DNA of 64,000 nucleotides from JAVJSU01 sp040219275 (GCA_040219275.1 JAVJSU010000095.1:1-64000); one strand, 5' to 3'; counted from the stretch's first letter, positions 8,849 through 17,739 are shown. Notes: generated by a model from the sequence alone, not told the origin. Translations and numbers: made by a program.

Positions 8849-10759
8849 TCACAAATAACTCGGTGCGTCGTCGGTGAAGTCGTAGCCTTGATATTGGCGC
8901 AGAACGGGCTTAAAGCGCAGGAGGCTGTGTTCCAGTCCACCGGGGCGACTGCGTGCCAGCCAATTTTTGCGTTGCTGGACGGTCAGCGCCTCAAGCTCGA
9001 TATAGAGGGCATCCGGCGTAAATGTCGCGTCCCCCAGCAGATGCAATCCGCGTTTACAGGCGTGCGCCAGCAGATCAATCACCAGCCCGATTTCCGCTTT
9101 GACGAGCGCATCCTCGCGTTGCATATCGGCTTCTTGCAGACGATTACGTAAATCATCCAGACGCGTCAGACATTCGCGCAGAGCCGATTCGTTCAGCCCG
9201 AAGAATTGATCGGTGACGACGTGCGTATCCAGATTGGTGATGAAGGCGTTCAGGTCGTTGTTGTTCAGTTGGAGCAGGAAAAATAGCAGACTGCCGTTAG
9301 GATATGCCAGACCTTCCAGCAGATAGAGGTTGCCGAGTTCGACCATCAACTGCCCCATCACGCCGGCGGAATCTTCAAAGGCAAAGCGGTCTAAAATGGC
9401 GGGAATGTTCAGCGTGTCGTTGCTTTCCGCGCACCACGACATGCCCAGCCCGTAAGCATAGCCGAGATAGCTAATCGGCAAGGGTTGCCAGTGTCCACGA
9501 TCTCCCCAATCGGTCATCAAAAAGCCGGATGCGCCGTATTCGAGTCCGGTCATCACTGCATCGCGGATGTTGCCGATGGCGTTATCGGTGCGTCCGGAAA
9601 GTGTGTTCCAGCTCGATGTGCCCGGACACACATAAAATGGGATGCCGGATTTGGCAAACAGCGGGGCGTGGTCGCTATAGGGATGCCCGACATAATAGCC
9701 CCATTCCAGCGCGATCATATCTTTGGGCATGTCCGGCAACAATTCGGGATATTTGGTGATGACATCCGCCCAGAAGATCATCGTTTTGCCACGCTCTTTG
9801 CCGAGTTCATACATTTTCAGCAGATAATTCACATAGACGCGCCCGCGCCCGATTTCTTCACACAGGGATTTGCTGGCGCACTGCCCCATCTCCCACGGTT
9901 CATCGCCGCCGATGTTGAAAAAATCAGATGTGAAATTCGGCAGAAGTTCGTCATACAGCCCCGCCATTAGCTCAACCGATGCCGGATCAATCGGGTTGAG
10001 CGAGGTTGCCGGACGGCGTTCGCCCATATGATCGCCAAAATCACCGACGAAGCCCTCGGAGCATTCCGCCAGATGATTGTATTCGGCGTGTTTCAGCCAG
10101 CGTTCCATATGCCCGAAGCTGTTTTGATTCGGCACAAGGTCGATGTAGCGTTCGGCGCAAAATGCCTGTAATTCCAGAATTTCCTGCGCGGTGAACGGCG
10201 AGGCATCCTCCCAGACGGTCTTGTGCTGTGAATAGGCAAAGGTGTGTTCCATATATAGCTCGAAGTGATTCATCTTCCAGCTCGCCAGCAATTCGACCAG
10301 TGTATAGACGGTTTCCATCGTCGGCACGCGGTCACGGCTGATGTCGAACATCACGCCACGCACCGGATAATCGGGATGGTCGCGGATGGTTAAGTCCGGC
10401 AAGTGATCGCCGTAATGCCGTAAGAGTTGGATGACGGTCTGTACGCCGTAAAAAATCGCCGCGTCGTCGCCGCCCTGAACGCTAATCTGCCCATTTTTGA
10501 TTTCAACGGTGTAGGCTTCCGGCGCGAGATCACCGCGAACACCGAGGTTGAGTCCCTCAGTCATCGGGTTGTAGCTCGTGCGGATCGACCACTCCCGACT
10601 TGCATGATTGTTCAGCGCGGATTGCAGGGTTTGCGCGCTGAATAATAACGATGGCTTGCTGATGAAAATGGTGCTTTGCGATGCCAAGGCGTGTGAGGCA
10701 TCGTCTGTGATAAGGAGTTCACGCGGGATTGGAAGCAGTAGGGGTGTAGAAATAGGCAT
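8849..10759 (-). CDS. Glycoside hydrolase family 20 beta-N-acetylhexosaminidase
   Basis: A 636-residue enzyme that removes terminal N-acetylhexosamine by substrate-assisted catalysis. An N-terminal GH20b-like domain covers about residues 1-128. The TIM barrel starts at YPVRGVMFDISRDRVP (131 onward). The catalytic Asp286-Glu287 pair lies in FNIGGDEPWE. No signal peptide is evident, so a cytoplasmic role on imported amino sugars is likely. It is divergent from an MFS transporter gene at 10920, with a palindrome between them at 10834-10853, suggesting joint control. Its 3' end is copied at 8127-8226 and at 22679-22732. Confidence 0.92.
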   Translation of the reverse strand: MPISTPLLLPIPRELLITDDASHALASQSTIFISKPSLLFSAQTLQSALNNHASREWSIRTSYNPMTEGLNLGVRGDLAPEAYTVEIKNGQISVQGGDDAAIFYGVQTVIQLLRHYGDHLPDLTIRDHPDYPVRGVMFDISRDRVPTMETVYTLVELLASWKMNHFELYMEHTFAYSQHKTVWEDASPFTAQEILELQAFCAERYIDLVPNQNSFGHMERWLKHAEYNHLAECSEGFVGDFGDHMGERRPATSLNPIDPASVELMAGLYDELLPNFTSDFFNIGGDEPWEMGQCASKSLCEEIGRGRVYVNYLLKMYELGKERGKTMIFWADVITKYPELLPDMPKDMIALEWGYYVGHPYSDHAPLFAKSGIPFYVCPGTSSWNTLSGRTDNAIGNIRDAVMTGLEYGASGFLMTDWGDRGHWQPLPISYLGYAYGLGMSWCAESNDTLNIPAILDRFAFEDSAGVMGQLMVELGNLYLLEGLAYPNGSLLFFLLQLNNNDLNAFITNLDTHVVTDQFFGLNESALRECLTRLDDLRNRLQEADMQREDALVKAEIGLVIDLLAHACKRGLHLLGDATFTPDALYIELEALTVQQRKNWLARSRPGGLEHSLLRFKPVLRQYQGYDFTDDAPSYL

Positions 10760-10833
10760 AAGATGGCTTTTCTGTGGATTTGAATTAAGCAGTTGATGAT
10801 GGGGAGTTTAACATTTTAGATTAGAAAGGATGA

Positions 10834-10853
10834 TACCAATTCATGGATTGGTA
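10834..10853. promoter_or_regulatory. Inverted repeat between GH20 and MFS genes, possible operator
   Basis: TACCAAT at 10834-10840 and ATTGGTA at 10847-10853 form a perfect 7+7 inverted repeat with a 6-base centre in the 160-base divergent intergenic region. Its form fits GntR- or LacI-type operators that often control amino-sugar genes. No cognate regulator is encoded nearby. Confidence 0.45.
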
Positions 10854-10919
10854 CAGTCCCGATGGCTTTATAATAAGGGAACGCGATAATTTTTCTCTTG
10901 CAAGGACAATACTTTTTCT

Positions 10920-12173
10920 GTGACTACCCTAACCACAACTTTACCGCACGAGCGTCGTAATTTGGTCGCCTTCATTGGCGATTTTCTTTTTGCCAGCATC
11001 GCCGCCACCATCATCAACCCGACGGTGGTGTTGCCGGATTTCATCGGTCAGTTAACGAGTTCCGAATTTATCATCGGGCTGGTGCTTACCTGTTACAGCC
11101 TCGGACGGTTGGTGATGCAATTCGGCTTTAGTCCGCGCATTGCCCGTGCGGAAAAGCGCAAACCGTGGTTCATGATTCCGGCATTGCTCGGCAGGTGGAC
11201 ATTCATCGGCGCGGGTGTGCTGATTGTCGTGATCGGTGGCGGACATTCTGCGGTGCTGATTGGCGTGGTGATCGTCGCAGTGTTGTCGTTTCAATTGATG
11301 GATGGCATCACGTCGCCGGCATGGTTTGAATTGATGGGCAGTAGCCTGACCAATCGCTCTCGCATTCAATTTCTCGGCTATAGTCAGGTGTTCGTGGGTC
11401 CGTTGTTGGCGATTATCTCGGTTTTTCTGGTGGGTGCGGTGCTTGAAAGTGCGCCCTTCCCGACGAATTACGGCTATCTGTTCATTATCGGGGGCATGTT
11501 TATGTTCGCCTCCGCGCTGATGATTACCATTTTGATCGAACGTCCCACCCCGCCACATCGCAATGCGCCCACCTTAATGCAATATGGCAAATATCTGCGC
11601 GCGCTCATTCAGACGGATAAACCCTACCGTGATTTTTTGATTGTGCGCTTTTTGCTTTTTTTCGGGCGGGCGACAACCGGCTTTTATATTGTCTATGGGG
11701 TGCGTGAACTGGGCTATGATAACGAGACTCTCGTAAGAAACTTTCTCGTGTTGTTGATTATGGGGCAGATGTTCGGCGCGTTGATCGGCAGTATGTTATC
11801 GTCGCGCTACAGTAGCCGTGCGGGTGTGTGGCTGGCGATGCTCTTCCTCGTGATGCACATTGGTCTGGCGCTATTTTCCGGTCAATTTGGCATTGCGATG
11901 CTCTACAGCGCGATTTTCTTCGCTGGCGCAGAGGGCGCGATGTTCAAAGTGGGTTTCATCAATTATGTGGTGGAATACGCGCCGGATGGGGAACGTCCGC
12001 TGTATAGCACCGTCGCCAGTCTCATCGGCGCATTGGGTTTAATCACACCGCTGTTTGCGGGCGCGATTGTGCAGGCGACCTCCTATCAATTGCTGTTCTC
12101 GATGGCGCTGATGATTGCGATTGCCGGTGGTGTGTATAGCCTGCGGTTGGTCGTGCCGACGCGTGCGGTGTAA
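10920..12173 (+). CDS. MFS transporter
   Basis: A 417-residue inner-membrane protein with about twelve hydrophobic segments in the usual 6+6 layout and a central basic loop near residues 205-235. The start is a GTG preceded by AAGGA at a somewhat long spacing; no better start lies nearby. The gene is divergent from the GH20 hexosaminidase gene, so uptake of amino-sugar products is a reasonable guess but the substrate is not readable. A 113-base direct repeat begins 14 bases after the stop. Confidence 0.85.
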   Translation: MTTLTTTLPHERRNLVAFIGDFLFASIAATIINPTVVLPDFIGQLTSSEFIIGLVLTCYSLGRLVMQFGFSPRIARAEKRKPWFMIPALLGRWTFIGAGVLIVVIGGGHSAVLIGVVIVAVLSFQLMDGITSPAWFELMGSSLTNRSRIQFLGYSQVFVGPLLAIISVFLVGAVLESAPFPTNYGYLFIIGGMFMFASALMITILIERPTPPHRNAPTLMQYGKYLRALIQTDKPYRDFLIVRFLLFFGRATTGFYIVYGVRELGYDNETLVRNFLVLLIMGQMFGALIGSMLSSRYSSRAGVWLAMLFLVMHIGLALFSGQFGIAMLYSAIFFAGAEGAMFKVGFINYVVEYAPDGERPLYSTVASLIGALGLITPLFAGAIVQATSYQLLFSMALMIAIAGGVYSLRLVVPTRAV

Positions 12174-12187
12174 AGAACAGCGATGGT

Positions 12188-12300
12188 TGTCGTCAAACTC
12201 TCTGGACACCAAAAAGATATGGAGAGAAAATTACGTTGCGAATTCAAAATCTCTCGAAACACGCTCAAAATTTCGTGTCTATTTCGCGCTGACGACGTAC
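12188..12300. repeat. 113-base direct repeat, left copy
   Basis: It matches 12868-12980 with two visible differences. Each copy begins with TGTCGTCA and ends near TGACGACG, so short terminal inverted repeats are present, as in a MITE. The two copies bracket the toxin-like remnant and the gene at 12517. Confidence 0.9.
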
Positions 12301-12322
12301 ACGTCTGTAACATATAGAACTT

Positions 12323-12412
12323 ATGTTTTGTTTAGAGAGAACAAGCAGTGGATATGTTGTAGTTACTGCATTTCCTGAGCCATACGAAACCCTTTCTAAA
12401 GCGAGACTTTAA
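12323..12412 (+). pseudogene. 3' remnant resembling a polymorphic-toxin C-terminus
   Basis: A 29-codon fragment ending in GYVVVTAFPEPYET... and a stop. A Tyr-Val-Val-Thr-Ala-(Tyr/Phe)-Pro ending is common at the C-terminus of secreted RNase-like toxins of the BECR type. There is no start or upstream domain; the frame is blocked by a TAA shortly before, and the repeat copy ends just upstream. It is followed by small genes in the usual position of an immunity gene. The assignment is by resemblance only. Confidence 0.4.
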
Positions 12413-12504
12413 TGAAACCAGACAGTGGGAATACTATCTTTGGTGAGTATACTGAAATGGACGATGTCCACGAGATTACAAAACATAGCGGAATTAATTT
12501 ATGA
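12412..12504 (+). CDS. Tiny ORF overlapping the toxin-like stop codon
   Basis: A 30-residue frame whose ATG overlaps the TAA of the preceding remnant (TAATG), the arrangement seen in translationally coupled toxin-immunity pairs. The product is acidic and has no recognised family. It may be a truncated immunity protein or chance. It stops 12 bases before the next gene. Confidence 0.25.
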   Translation: MKPDSGNTIFGEYTEMDDVHEITKHSGINL

Positions 12505-12516
12505 ATGTGATGCACC

Positions 12517-12831
12517 ATGAAATCCATAAATCGGAGTGATTTTAAGGAATTAACTTTCTTATTGTCAGATCTATCAATAGGTGGAGAAGATGATTTAGCA
12601 GATTATATGGAGGCTCGCCCTCTAGAAAGTATAACAAAAGTCATAGATGAAATTGAACAAATTCTTAATGAAGATTATTCGGATCAAGCAGTTATTGAAT
12701 ATCTAGAGTTATGTAGCGTGAACGATACTCTAGTTGATTATAATATCAGAGATTGGCACGGTTGGACGGGAAAAGATAACTTGGTTTATCTAGTTACCGA
12801 AATTAAAAAGCGACTATCAAATAATCGCTAG
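12517..12831 (+). CDS. Small acidic protein, possibly an orphan immunity protein
   Basis: A 104-residue, predicted mainly helical acidic protein. It is very A+T-rich compared with its neighbours. It follows a fragment that looks like the end of a secreted toxin and is enclosed by 113-base direct repeats, so it may be an immunity gene kept after loss of its toxin. No family was recognised from the sequence. The weak ribosome site before the ATG leaves the start less certain. Confidence 0.6.
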   Translation: MKSINRSDFKELTFLLSDLSIGGEDDLADYMEARPLESITKVIDEIEQILNEDYSDQAVIEYLELCSVNDTLVDYNIRDWHGWTGKDNLVYLVTEIKKRLSNNR

Positions 12832-12867
12832 GTATAGACATTCACCCACTATAGAATGATTGGTGTA

Positions 12868-12980
12868 TGTCGTCAAACTCTTTGGACACCAAAAAGATAT
12901 GGAGAGAAAATTACGTTGCGAATTCAAAATTTCTCGAAACACGCTCAAAATTTCGTGTCTATTTCGCGCTGACGACGTAC
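12868..12980. repeat. 113-base direct repeat, right copy
   Basis: Near-identical partner of 12188-12300 in the same orientation, 680 bases further on. Flanking sequence after each copy differs (CACGTCTGT versus CAGAACGGG). Confidence 0.9.
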
Positions 12981-13077
12981 AGAACGGGATTTTTCGTGGT
13001 TATATAAAGGCGTAGGGGCGCAATATGTCAAACCGCCCCTACAGTTCAATAATCCTAAAGCAATTTGATAACCGTCA

Positions 13078-13620
13078 TTACTCTCTTACAGGTTCGTAAA
13101 TGAGCGCGGTCACGCCGGAACTGAACGATTTCGCTTCCACAAGGTTGAGTGTCGCTTTCGCCCCCTCTTCGAACAGACGTTGTCCCTCGCCCAGCACCAC
13201 CGGATACACCAGCAAGCGGTAACGATCCACCAGATCATGCGCCATCAGCGTTTTGACCAGATTGCCACTCCCATGAACCACAATGTCGGGACCTTCTTCT
13301 GCTTTGAGCTTTTTAATTTCTTCCACAACGTTATCTTTAATCAGCACGGAATTATTCCAATCTGCTGTGTCTAATGTGGTGGAGACCACGTATTTGCGCG
13401 TCCCGTTGAAGTACACACCGCCGGACTCTTCATCGGTGCGGGCGGGCCACGCTTCCGCAAAGCCGACATAGGTCACCCGTCCTAGCAATATAGGCTCGTT
13501 GTTGGATGTTTCTTCGCCCTTAAAAGCGGCGATTTCGTCATTCCAATAGGGGAATGTCCACATCGGGTCTTCAATCACGCCATCGAGGGAGACAAATTCT
13601 GTGACAATTAACTTTCTCAT
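13078..13620 (-). CDS. Dihydrofolate reductase family protein (RibD C-terminal type)
   Basis: A 180-residue reductase of the RibD_C/YwjB group. It starts with RKLIVTEFVSLDGVIEDP, keeps ILLGRVTYVGFAEAWP, and has the NADPH-binding IVVHGSGNLVKTL and VYPVVLGEGQRLF motifs. The frame runs upstream to 13782, but the ATG at 13620 is the conserved family start. The substrate is not known for most members. It stands alone; the gene upstream (13821) is also on the minus strand but 200 bases away. Confidence 0.88.
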   Translation of the reverse strand: MRKLIVTEFVSLDGVIEDPMWTFPYWNDEIAAFKGEETSNNEPILLGRVTYVGFAEAWPARTDEESGGVYFNGTRKYVVSTTLDTADWNNSVLIKDNVVEEIKKLKAEEGPDIVVHGSGNLVKTLMAHDLVDRYRLLVYPVVLGEGQRLFEEGAKATLNLVEAKSFSSGVTALIYEPVRE

Positions 13621-13820
13621 TCTGGTTATCCTTTGGTTGATTTCGGTTGATGAATGTATCATAGCGCAAGTTGAAAAAAGGGTCTTGGAAAAAAACGACA
13701 GATTGGTTTTGGAAGTAGCTGGTGAGCCGTGGAAACATCGGTTACTAGCGTGTGACCGAACTGGCATCGGTCTGTTGTGCAAGACCAGATGCCAGCGAAA
13801 AGCAGTTCACGAACTTGATT

Positions 13821-14573
13821 CTATGCCTGTGCAATGAATGTGCGAATGTGGTGTATCAATAATTCTAACTGTTCTTCGTGCAGGGCATGACCGCCTTCTA
13901 ACATTTGAAGGGAGGCGTTAGGTGCGGCATTAATCAGCGGTTCGGCTTCAGATCGAAATGCCATTGGATCGTTGTCTCCGAGGATGAGTAGAACGGGCAT
14001 TGTTAACCTGTGTGCGTTTGATTGACTGAGGTCTCCTCCGGCATCAATAATGGCTGTAAAAGACGTTACCCATTGCGCCATGACAGGTTGTACGTCCGTA
14101 ATCCCGTGGAGTTGTTGTGCCACTTGAACAATATCACCAACACCGGGCACGCTTCCCGGATCATCCGGGTTTGGACGTAGCAGATGAGGCACTTTCCCCA
14201 TACTTCCCCATGTTAGCACAGACAAAAAACGCTCCGGTTGTTCTGTAGCGGCAATGAGCGCAACTTCGCCTCCGTCGGAGTAGCCAATGATGTGAGCCTG
14301 ATCGACTTGAAGCGCATCCATCGCCGCGAGTACGTCAAGCGCATCCTGCTGATAATAGTCCTGTGGAAATGTGCGCGGCTTTGGACCTGAGTCACCGTAG
14401 CCCCGCATGGTTATGCCAATCACACGATAGTCCTGGCTTAATACGTCCATCACGTTACCCAGATCAACGCGTGCCGTGCCTAATAAACCGTGAAGGGCGA
14501 TGACTGTCTCGCCGGTGCCGATGTCCTCGTAGTGTAATTGTGCACCCGTACCTGTATTTACAATGGGCATCAT
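13821..14573 (-). CDS. Alpha/beta hydrolase
   Basis: A 250-residue cytoplasmic hydrolase. The oxyanion segment ALHGLLGT is near residue 27, the nucleophile Ser in GYSDGGE near residue 97, a candidate acid in ILGDNDPM near 200 and the catalytic His in GGHALHEE near 228. It starts 9 bases after the stop of the saccharopine-dehydrogenase-like gene, so the two form an operon under the TetR-type operator at 15820-15858. The substrate is unknown. Confidence 0.87.
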   Translation of the reverse strand: MMPIVNTGTGAQLHYEDIGTGETVIALHGLLGTARVDLGNVMDVLSQDYRVIGITMRGYGDSGPKPRTFPQDYYQQDALDVLAAMDALQVDQAHIIGYSDGGEVALIAATEQPERFLSVLTWGSMGKVPHLLRPNPDDPGSVPGVGDIVQVAQQLHGITDVQPVMAQWVTSFTAIIDAGGDLSQSNAHRLTMPVLLILGDNDPMAFRSEAEPLINAAPNASLQMLEGGHALHEEQLELLIHHIRTFIAQA

Positions 14574-14581
14574 TTTGCTCC

Positions 14582-15775
14582 TTATTGGACAATAGCGTTA
14601 TTTGATACAGCAGAAAAATCGACACGGGCTTCTTGAGTAATCTCAACAAGGTCATCACCAGTGTCGTAGTGACCTTCTACATAGGGCGCTAAGATGTTGA
14701 AAAACTGATCCGCCTGTAAAATCCCTTCCGGCGGATAGACCCCTGATTTATTGAGATGACCGTCGTTTAACAGTTGGGCGGTTAATGCAAGGGGGATTCC
14801 GGTTGAACCACCCATGCCACCTGTCGGGTAGCTTTTTAGCGTGGCACCTACCGTAGTGGCGCGTCCATCACGGTGACCAAACGCAACGGCAAAGAGTCGT
14901 GGTAGTTGGTCGCCAGTCCGTTGGGTAAGCTGTTCTATGTTTTCACCAAGTTGATTCAGGAAAGACGTTGCGGCAATGTCAATTTCCTGCCGACCACTGT
15001 CTATCTCGTGCGCGGTGTGCTGTAAAAGGGTTATCATCTCCCGGCTACCCGTCATGACATTGGCACTAAATTCTAGCCCTTGTATGGATGAAGGAAGGGT
15101 CAGCGGCTCAGGATGACCAACTGTCCATGTAACCGCATGACCATAATCAGGGTAGTGAAAACGATACTCTTGCAGAGGTTTAACACGCGTGAGCATCCCG
15201 TTTTGATAGAGCGGTATGTGTCCACTGGTTTGATGTAGCCAGTGAATGAGGGCGGCACCAGGATTGTCGGTTTCGGGTAATGAGTCATCAATGGCGCTCA
15301 ATGAATCCCAGCCGGTCAATAAGTTGTCCACCCTGTCGAGATAGGTGGATGCTTTTGCGGCGAGCAGGTTGGAAATACCGGGGCTAGCGCCTAATCCAAT
15401 AATGGCTGTGATCCCTGCTTGTTGTGCCCGGTCATGCCGCCGGAGCATATCCTGCGTTGGTTGCCAATCATCGTTTATGTCAGCGTAGTCCGTACCCGCC
15501 TCGATAGCGGATTCGAGAATTGGCACGCCGAAACGGTAAAACGGACCTACGCTGTTGAGTATCAGATCAGCATCTTTGAACAGCGCAGTAACCCGTTTTT
15601 GGTCTGTCACATCAACCTGTGCGGCGTATGCCTTGTTTCCGATTGATTCTGCAACAGAGTCGGTACGTTGCCGATTAAGGTCTGCCACAGTGATGCGATC
15701 AACGAAATCCATCTTGGCTACGGTATGAGCCGTAACGTGACCCATACCACCAAGACCCAATATAATAACGTGCAT
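14582..15775 (-). CDS. Saccharopine dehydrogenase NADP-binding family protein
   Basis: A 397-residue Rossmann oxidoreductase. The dinucleotide-binding GLGGMGHVTA begins at residue 7, followed by VTVADLNR and a LNSVGPFYRFGVPILE motif typical of the saccharopine dehydrogenase-like family. True lysine metabolism is unlikely; most members are uncharacterised. It is divergent from a TetR-type regulator with a strong palindrome between them and is followed by an alpha/beta hydrolase gene, so the two are probably an inducible pair controlled by that regulator. Confidence 0.82.
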   Translation of the reverse strand: MHVIILGLGGMGHVTAHTVAKMDFVDRITVADLNRQRTDSVAESIGNKAYAAQVDVTDQKRVTALFKDADLILNSVGPFYRFGVPILESAIEAGTDYADINDDWQPTQDMLRRHDRAQQAGITAIIGLGASPGISNLLAAKASTYLDRVDNLLTGWDSLSAIDDSLPETDNPGAALIHWLHQTSGHIPLYQNGMLTRVKPLQEYRFHYPDYGHAVTWTVGHPEPLTLPSSIQGLEFSANVMTGSREMITLLQHTAHEIDSGRQEIDIAATSFLNQLGENIEQLTQRTGDQLPRLFAVAFGHRDGRATTVGATLKSYPTGGMGGSTGIPLALTAQLLNDGHLNKSGVYPPEGILQADQFFNILAPYVEGHYDTGDDLVEITQEARVDFSAVSNNAIVQ

Positions 15776-15819
15776 GATGCTATTTCTCCTTGTAAATATT
15801 GCTTTTCGGTTTTATTCTT

Positions 15820-15858
15820 CAGTGTAGAATAATCATTTATATTCTACACTGTAGAATA
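15820..15858. promoter_or_regulatory. TetR-type operator in divergent promoter region
   Basis: TATTCTACACTGTAGAATA at 15840-15858 is a 19-base perfect palindrome around a central C. A further half-site, CAGTGTAGAATA at 15820-15831, is inverted relative to the first arm. The cluster sits 29 bases before the TetR-family gene and 45 bases before the divergent dehydrogenase gene. It is the expected site for autorepression and control of 14582 and 13821. Confidence 0.75.
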
Positions 15859-15886
15859 AATTTGTAAACTAAGAGGGAGATTAGAA

Positions 15887-16552
15887 ATGCCGAGGAAGAA
15901 GGACACTGAAGTGCTCACCAGAGAGCAAATCCTGATAGCCGCACTCGACATGATAGAAGTTACCGGACTTGACGATTTTAGTATGCGCCAGCTCGCCAAT
16001 CAGCTTGGGGTCAATTCTAAAGCGATTTATTATCATGTGCCGAGCAAAGATGCGATCATTATCGGGGCGATTGAACTTGCGTTTAATGAGATGCGTCTGC
16101 CAGAAGTGAATGAAGACGATGATTGGCGGGAAAACCTGCGCGCAATCGTTGCTGTCTATCATCGGTTCGCACAAACACATCCACACCTATTTCTCTTTCT
16201 CAGCACATACAATGACAATATTCCGGTGGCGCTGACCATTGATGAGCAGGTTGCGAAGGTGTTGATGCGCGCCGGATTTACACCCGCAATCACTATTCAA
16301 ATCGTTTACATGCTTCTGGCAAACATCACCAGTGCCATTGCAACGCAACTCCGTGGAAGTTCAGGTAAAAGTAATGATTACGACCATGTACACGCACAAT
16401 TCAAGCAACTACCACTACAGCAATACCCGACCATTCGTGCAATTGCGGATGAAATTATGCCCGCACAACTCGAAACGGATTTTGAGTTTACGATTGATAT
16501 TATTATTGGTGGTTTAGAAATGCTACTGAAAAAGCAAAGAAATCGTCTTTGA
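15887..16552 (+). CDS. TetR/AcrR family transcriptional regulator
   Basis: A 221-residue repressor. The helix-turn-helix is in residues about 12-60, including LTREQILIAALDMIEVTG, FSMRQLANQLGVN and KAIYYHVPSKDAI. The C-terminal all-helical part is of the tetracycline-repressor C-terminal type. A GAGGGAG ribosome site lies 5-12 bases upstream. It most likely binds the palindrome at 15840-15858 and regulates itself and the divergent dehydrogenase/hydrolase pair. The inducer is unknown. Confidence 0.9.
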   Translation: MPRKKDTEVLTREQILIAALDMIEVTGLDDFSMRQLANQLGVNSKAIYYHVPSKDAIIIGAIELAFNEMRLPEVNEDDDWRENLRAIVAVYHRFAQTHPHLFLFLSTYNDNIPVALTIDEQVAKVLMRAGFTPAITIQIVYMLLANITSAIATQLRGSSGKSNDYDHVHAQFKQLPLQQYPTIRAIADEIMPAQLETDFEFTIDIIIGGLEMLLKKQRNRL

Positions 16553-16607
16553 CTCGCTGGTGATGAGTCGGGTGTATAATGGAGGGTGAACTACGAAGGG
16601 GAAAATC

Positions 16608-16823
16608 ATGCGTAGAACACTCGCAACCTTAATTTTCATGCTCATCATTTCAGGCTTAACGGTTCTGCCCGCGCTGGCACACGATGTCGAAAATGCCCCG
16701 CCTGCCAGCGACCTCGAATGGGTGCTCAGTGGGTTGGGCGTGCTGGTGATTTCGCTGGCGTTGCTGAGTATGATTGTTAGAAATATGAGAACGCCTGATA
16801 ATGTGAACGAGCAGAAGCACTAA
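16608..16823 (+). CDS. Small exported membrane protein
   Basis: A 71-residue protein with a signal peptide ending near ALAHD (about residue 24) and one C-terminal transmembrane helix at about residues 40-60. It has a short polar tail. No family is recognised. It overlaps the stop of the convergent HIT gene by 4 bases. GGGGAAAATC precedes the ATG as a plausible ribosome site. Confidence 0.6.
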   Translation: MRRTLATLIFMLIISGLTVLPALAHDVENAPPASDLEWVLSGLGVLVISLALLSMIVRNMRTPDNVNEQKH

Positions 16824-17323
16824 CCCTGCATCAACCCGCGCAAAACAGCCACATCGTCGGCGTACTCGGTGGGCAATCCCCGCTCTTTGACGAACACCCG
16901 CGACCCGCGCAGAGCATCATCCGGCAAACGCGGGATCAACTGAAAATGCAGATGATTGCGCTCCCCATCGCAGATCGTACACAGGTAGACTTTTTCCGCA
17001 CCAAAGTGGGTTTTCAGCGCATGAATCACCTGATGAATCACCGCAAATACCACCGCGCCAATATCCGGCGGCATCTCAGAAATATCGTCATAGTGGGGTT
17101 TGACGAGCACGATGCTATGTCCCGGATTGCGTGGATAGGTCTCCAGAAAGCACCACGTTAACTCGTCCTCGTAGAAGGTCTGGGCGCTGATGTCTGGATA
17201 AACTCCGCCGTGTTCATTGTGATAACACGTCGGGCAGAAGTTTTGCTTTTTCAGGTCGTCCACGCGCTGAAGAACCGCCTGTCGTTCCTGCTCGTGAGTA
17301 TCGTCCAGCGGAATAATTTTCAT
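16820..17323 (-). CDS. HIT family protein
   Basis: A 167-residue histidine-triad nucleotide-binding hydrolase or transferase. Family features are HSIVLVKPHYDDISEMP in the middle and the triad-like NHLHFQLIPR near residue 140. There the third position is Gln rather than His, as in some HIT/GalT relatives. A Cys pair (CPTCYH) near the N-terminus suggests a zinc site. It probably acts on nucleoside phosphate conjugates; the exact substrate is unknown. Confidence 0.8.
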   Translation of the reverse strand: MKIIPLDDTHEQERQAVLQRVDDLKKQNFCPTCYHNEHGGVYPDISAQTFYEDELTWCFLETYPRNPGHSIVLVKPHYDDISEMPPDIGAVVFAVIHQVIHALKTHFGAEKVYLCTICDGERNHLHFQLIPRLPDDALRGSRVFVKERGLPTEYADDVAVLRGLMQG

Positions 17324-17362
17324 GATTGTCCTGACTCTGATTGGATGCTGACCGAAATGCGC

Positions 17363-17725
17363 CTATTTCTTTTTGGTTGGCTTGGGCTTGAGCGTTTGCA
17401 CGTAAGCGTAGCTCATCGTCAGGTAGGATTGTAGCGCGTCTGTATTGAAGAGCAAATCATCCGGCACTTCAACATATTCTTTCATTACCGCGCCATAGCT
17501 GACCGCCAATTTAGCCCCGTATTTCTCGATGAAGGCTTCTCGCTCCGCCTTGCCGAGTCGTATGCCCACCTTGCCCGCTTTGGTGAGGAACGTGAACATA
17601 TTCCGGTTATGTGAGGTGTAGGGTAACTTTTGCCCGCCTTTGAGTTCGATTTCGGGATGCGTGTCGATGAGTTTACGATATAAGTCGAGCTTGTCCTGTG
17701 GCACTTCGTCCTGCGTTGTAGCCAC
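17363..17725 (-). CDS. TfoX/Sxy N-terminal-like small protein
   Basis: A 120-residue soluble protein. The pattern KLPYTSHNRNMFTFLTKAG, LGKAEREAFIEKYG, VMKEYVEVPDDLL and SYAYVQTLKPKPTKKK matches a widespread family annotated as TfoX/Sxy-like. Despite the name, a role in competence is unproven here. It lies 14 bases downstream of the acetyltransferase gene on the same strand, so the two may be co-transcribed. Confidence 0.65.
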   Translation of the reverse strand: MATTQDEVPQDKLDLYRKLIDTHPEIELKGGQKLPYTSHNRNMFTFLTKAGKVGIRLGKAEREAFIEKYGAKLAVSYGAVMKEYVEVPDDLLFNTDALQSYLTMSYAYVQTLKPKPTKKK

Positions 17726-17739
17726 GATGTAACCTCCTG

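Noticed and set aside
12188..12980. Composite transposon
   Set aside because: The flanking repeats are only 113 bases and encode nothing; no transposase lies between them.
13621..13782. Longer start for the RibD-type reductase
   Set aside because: The added residues are not family-like, and RKLIVTEFVSLDG is the conserved beginning.
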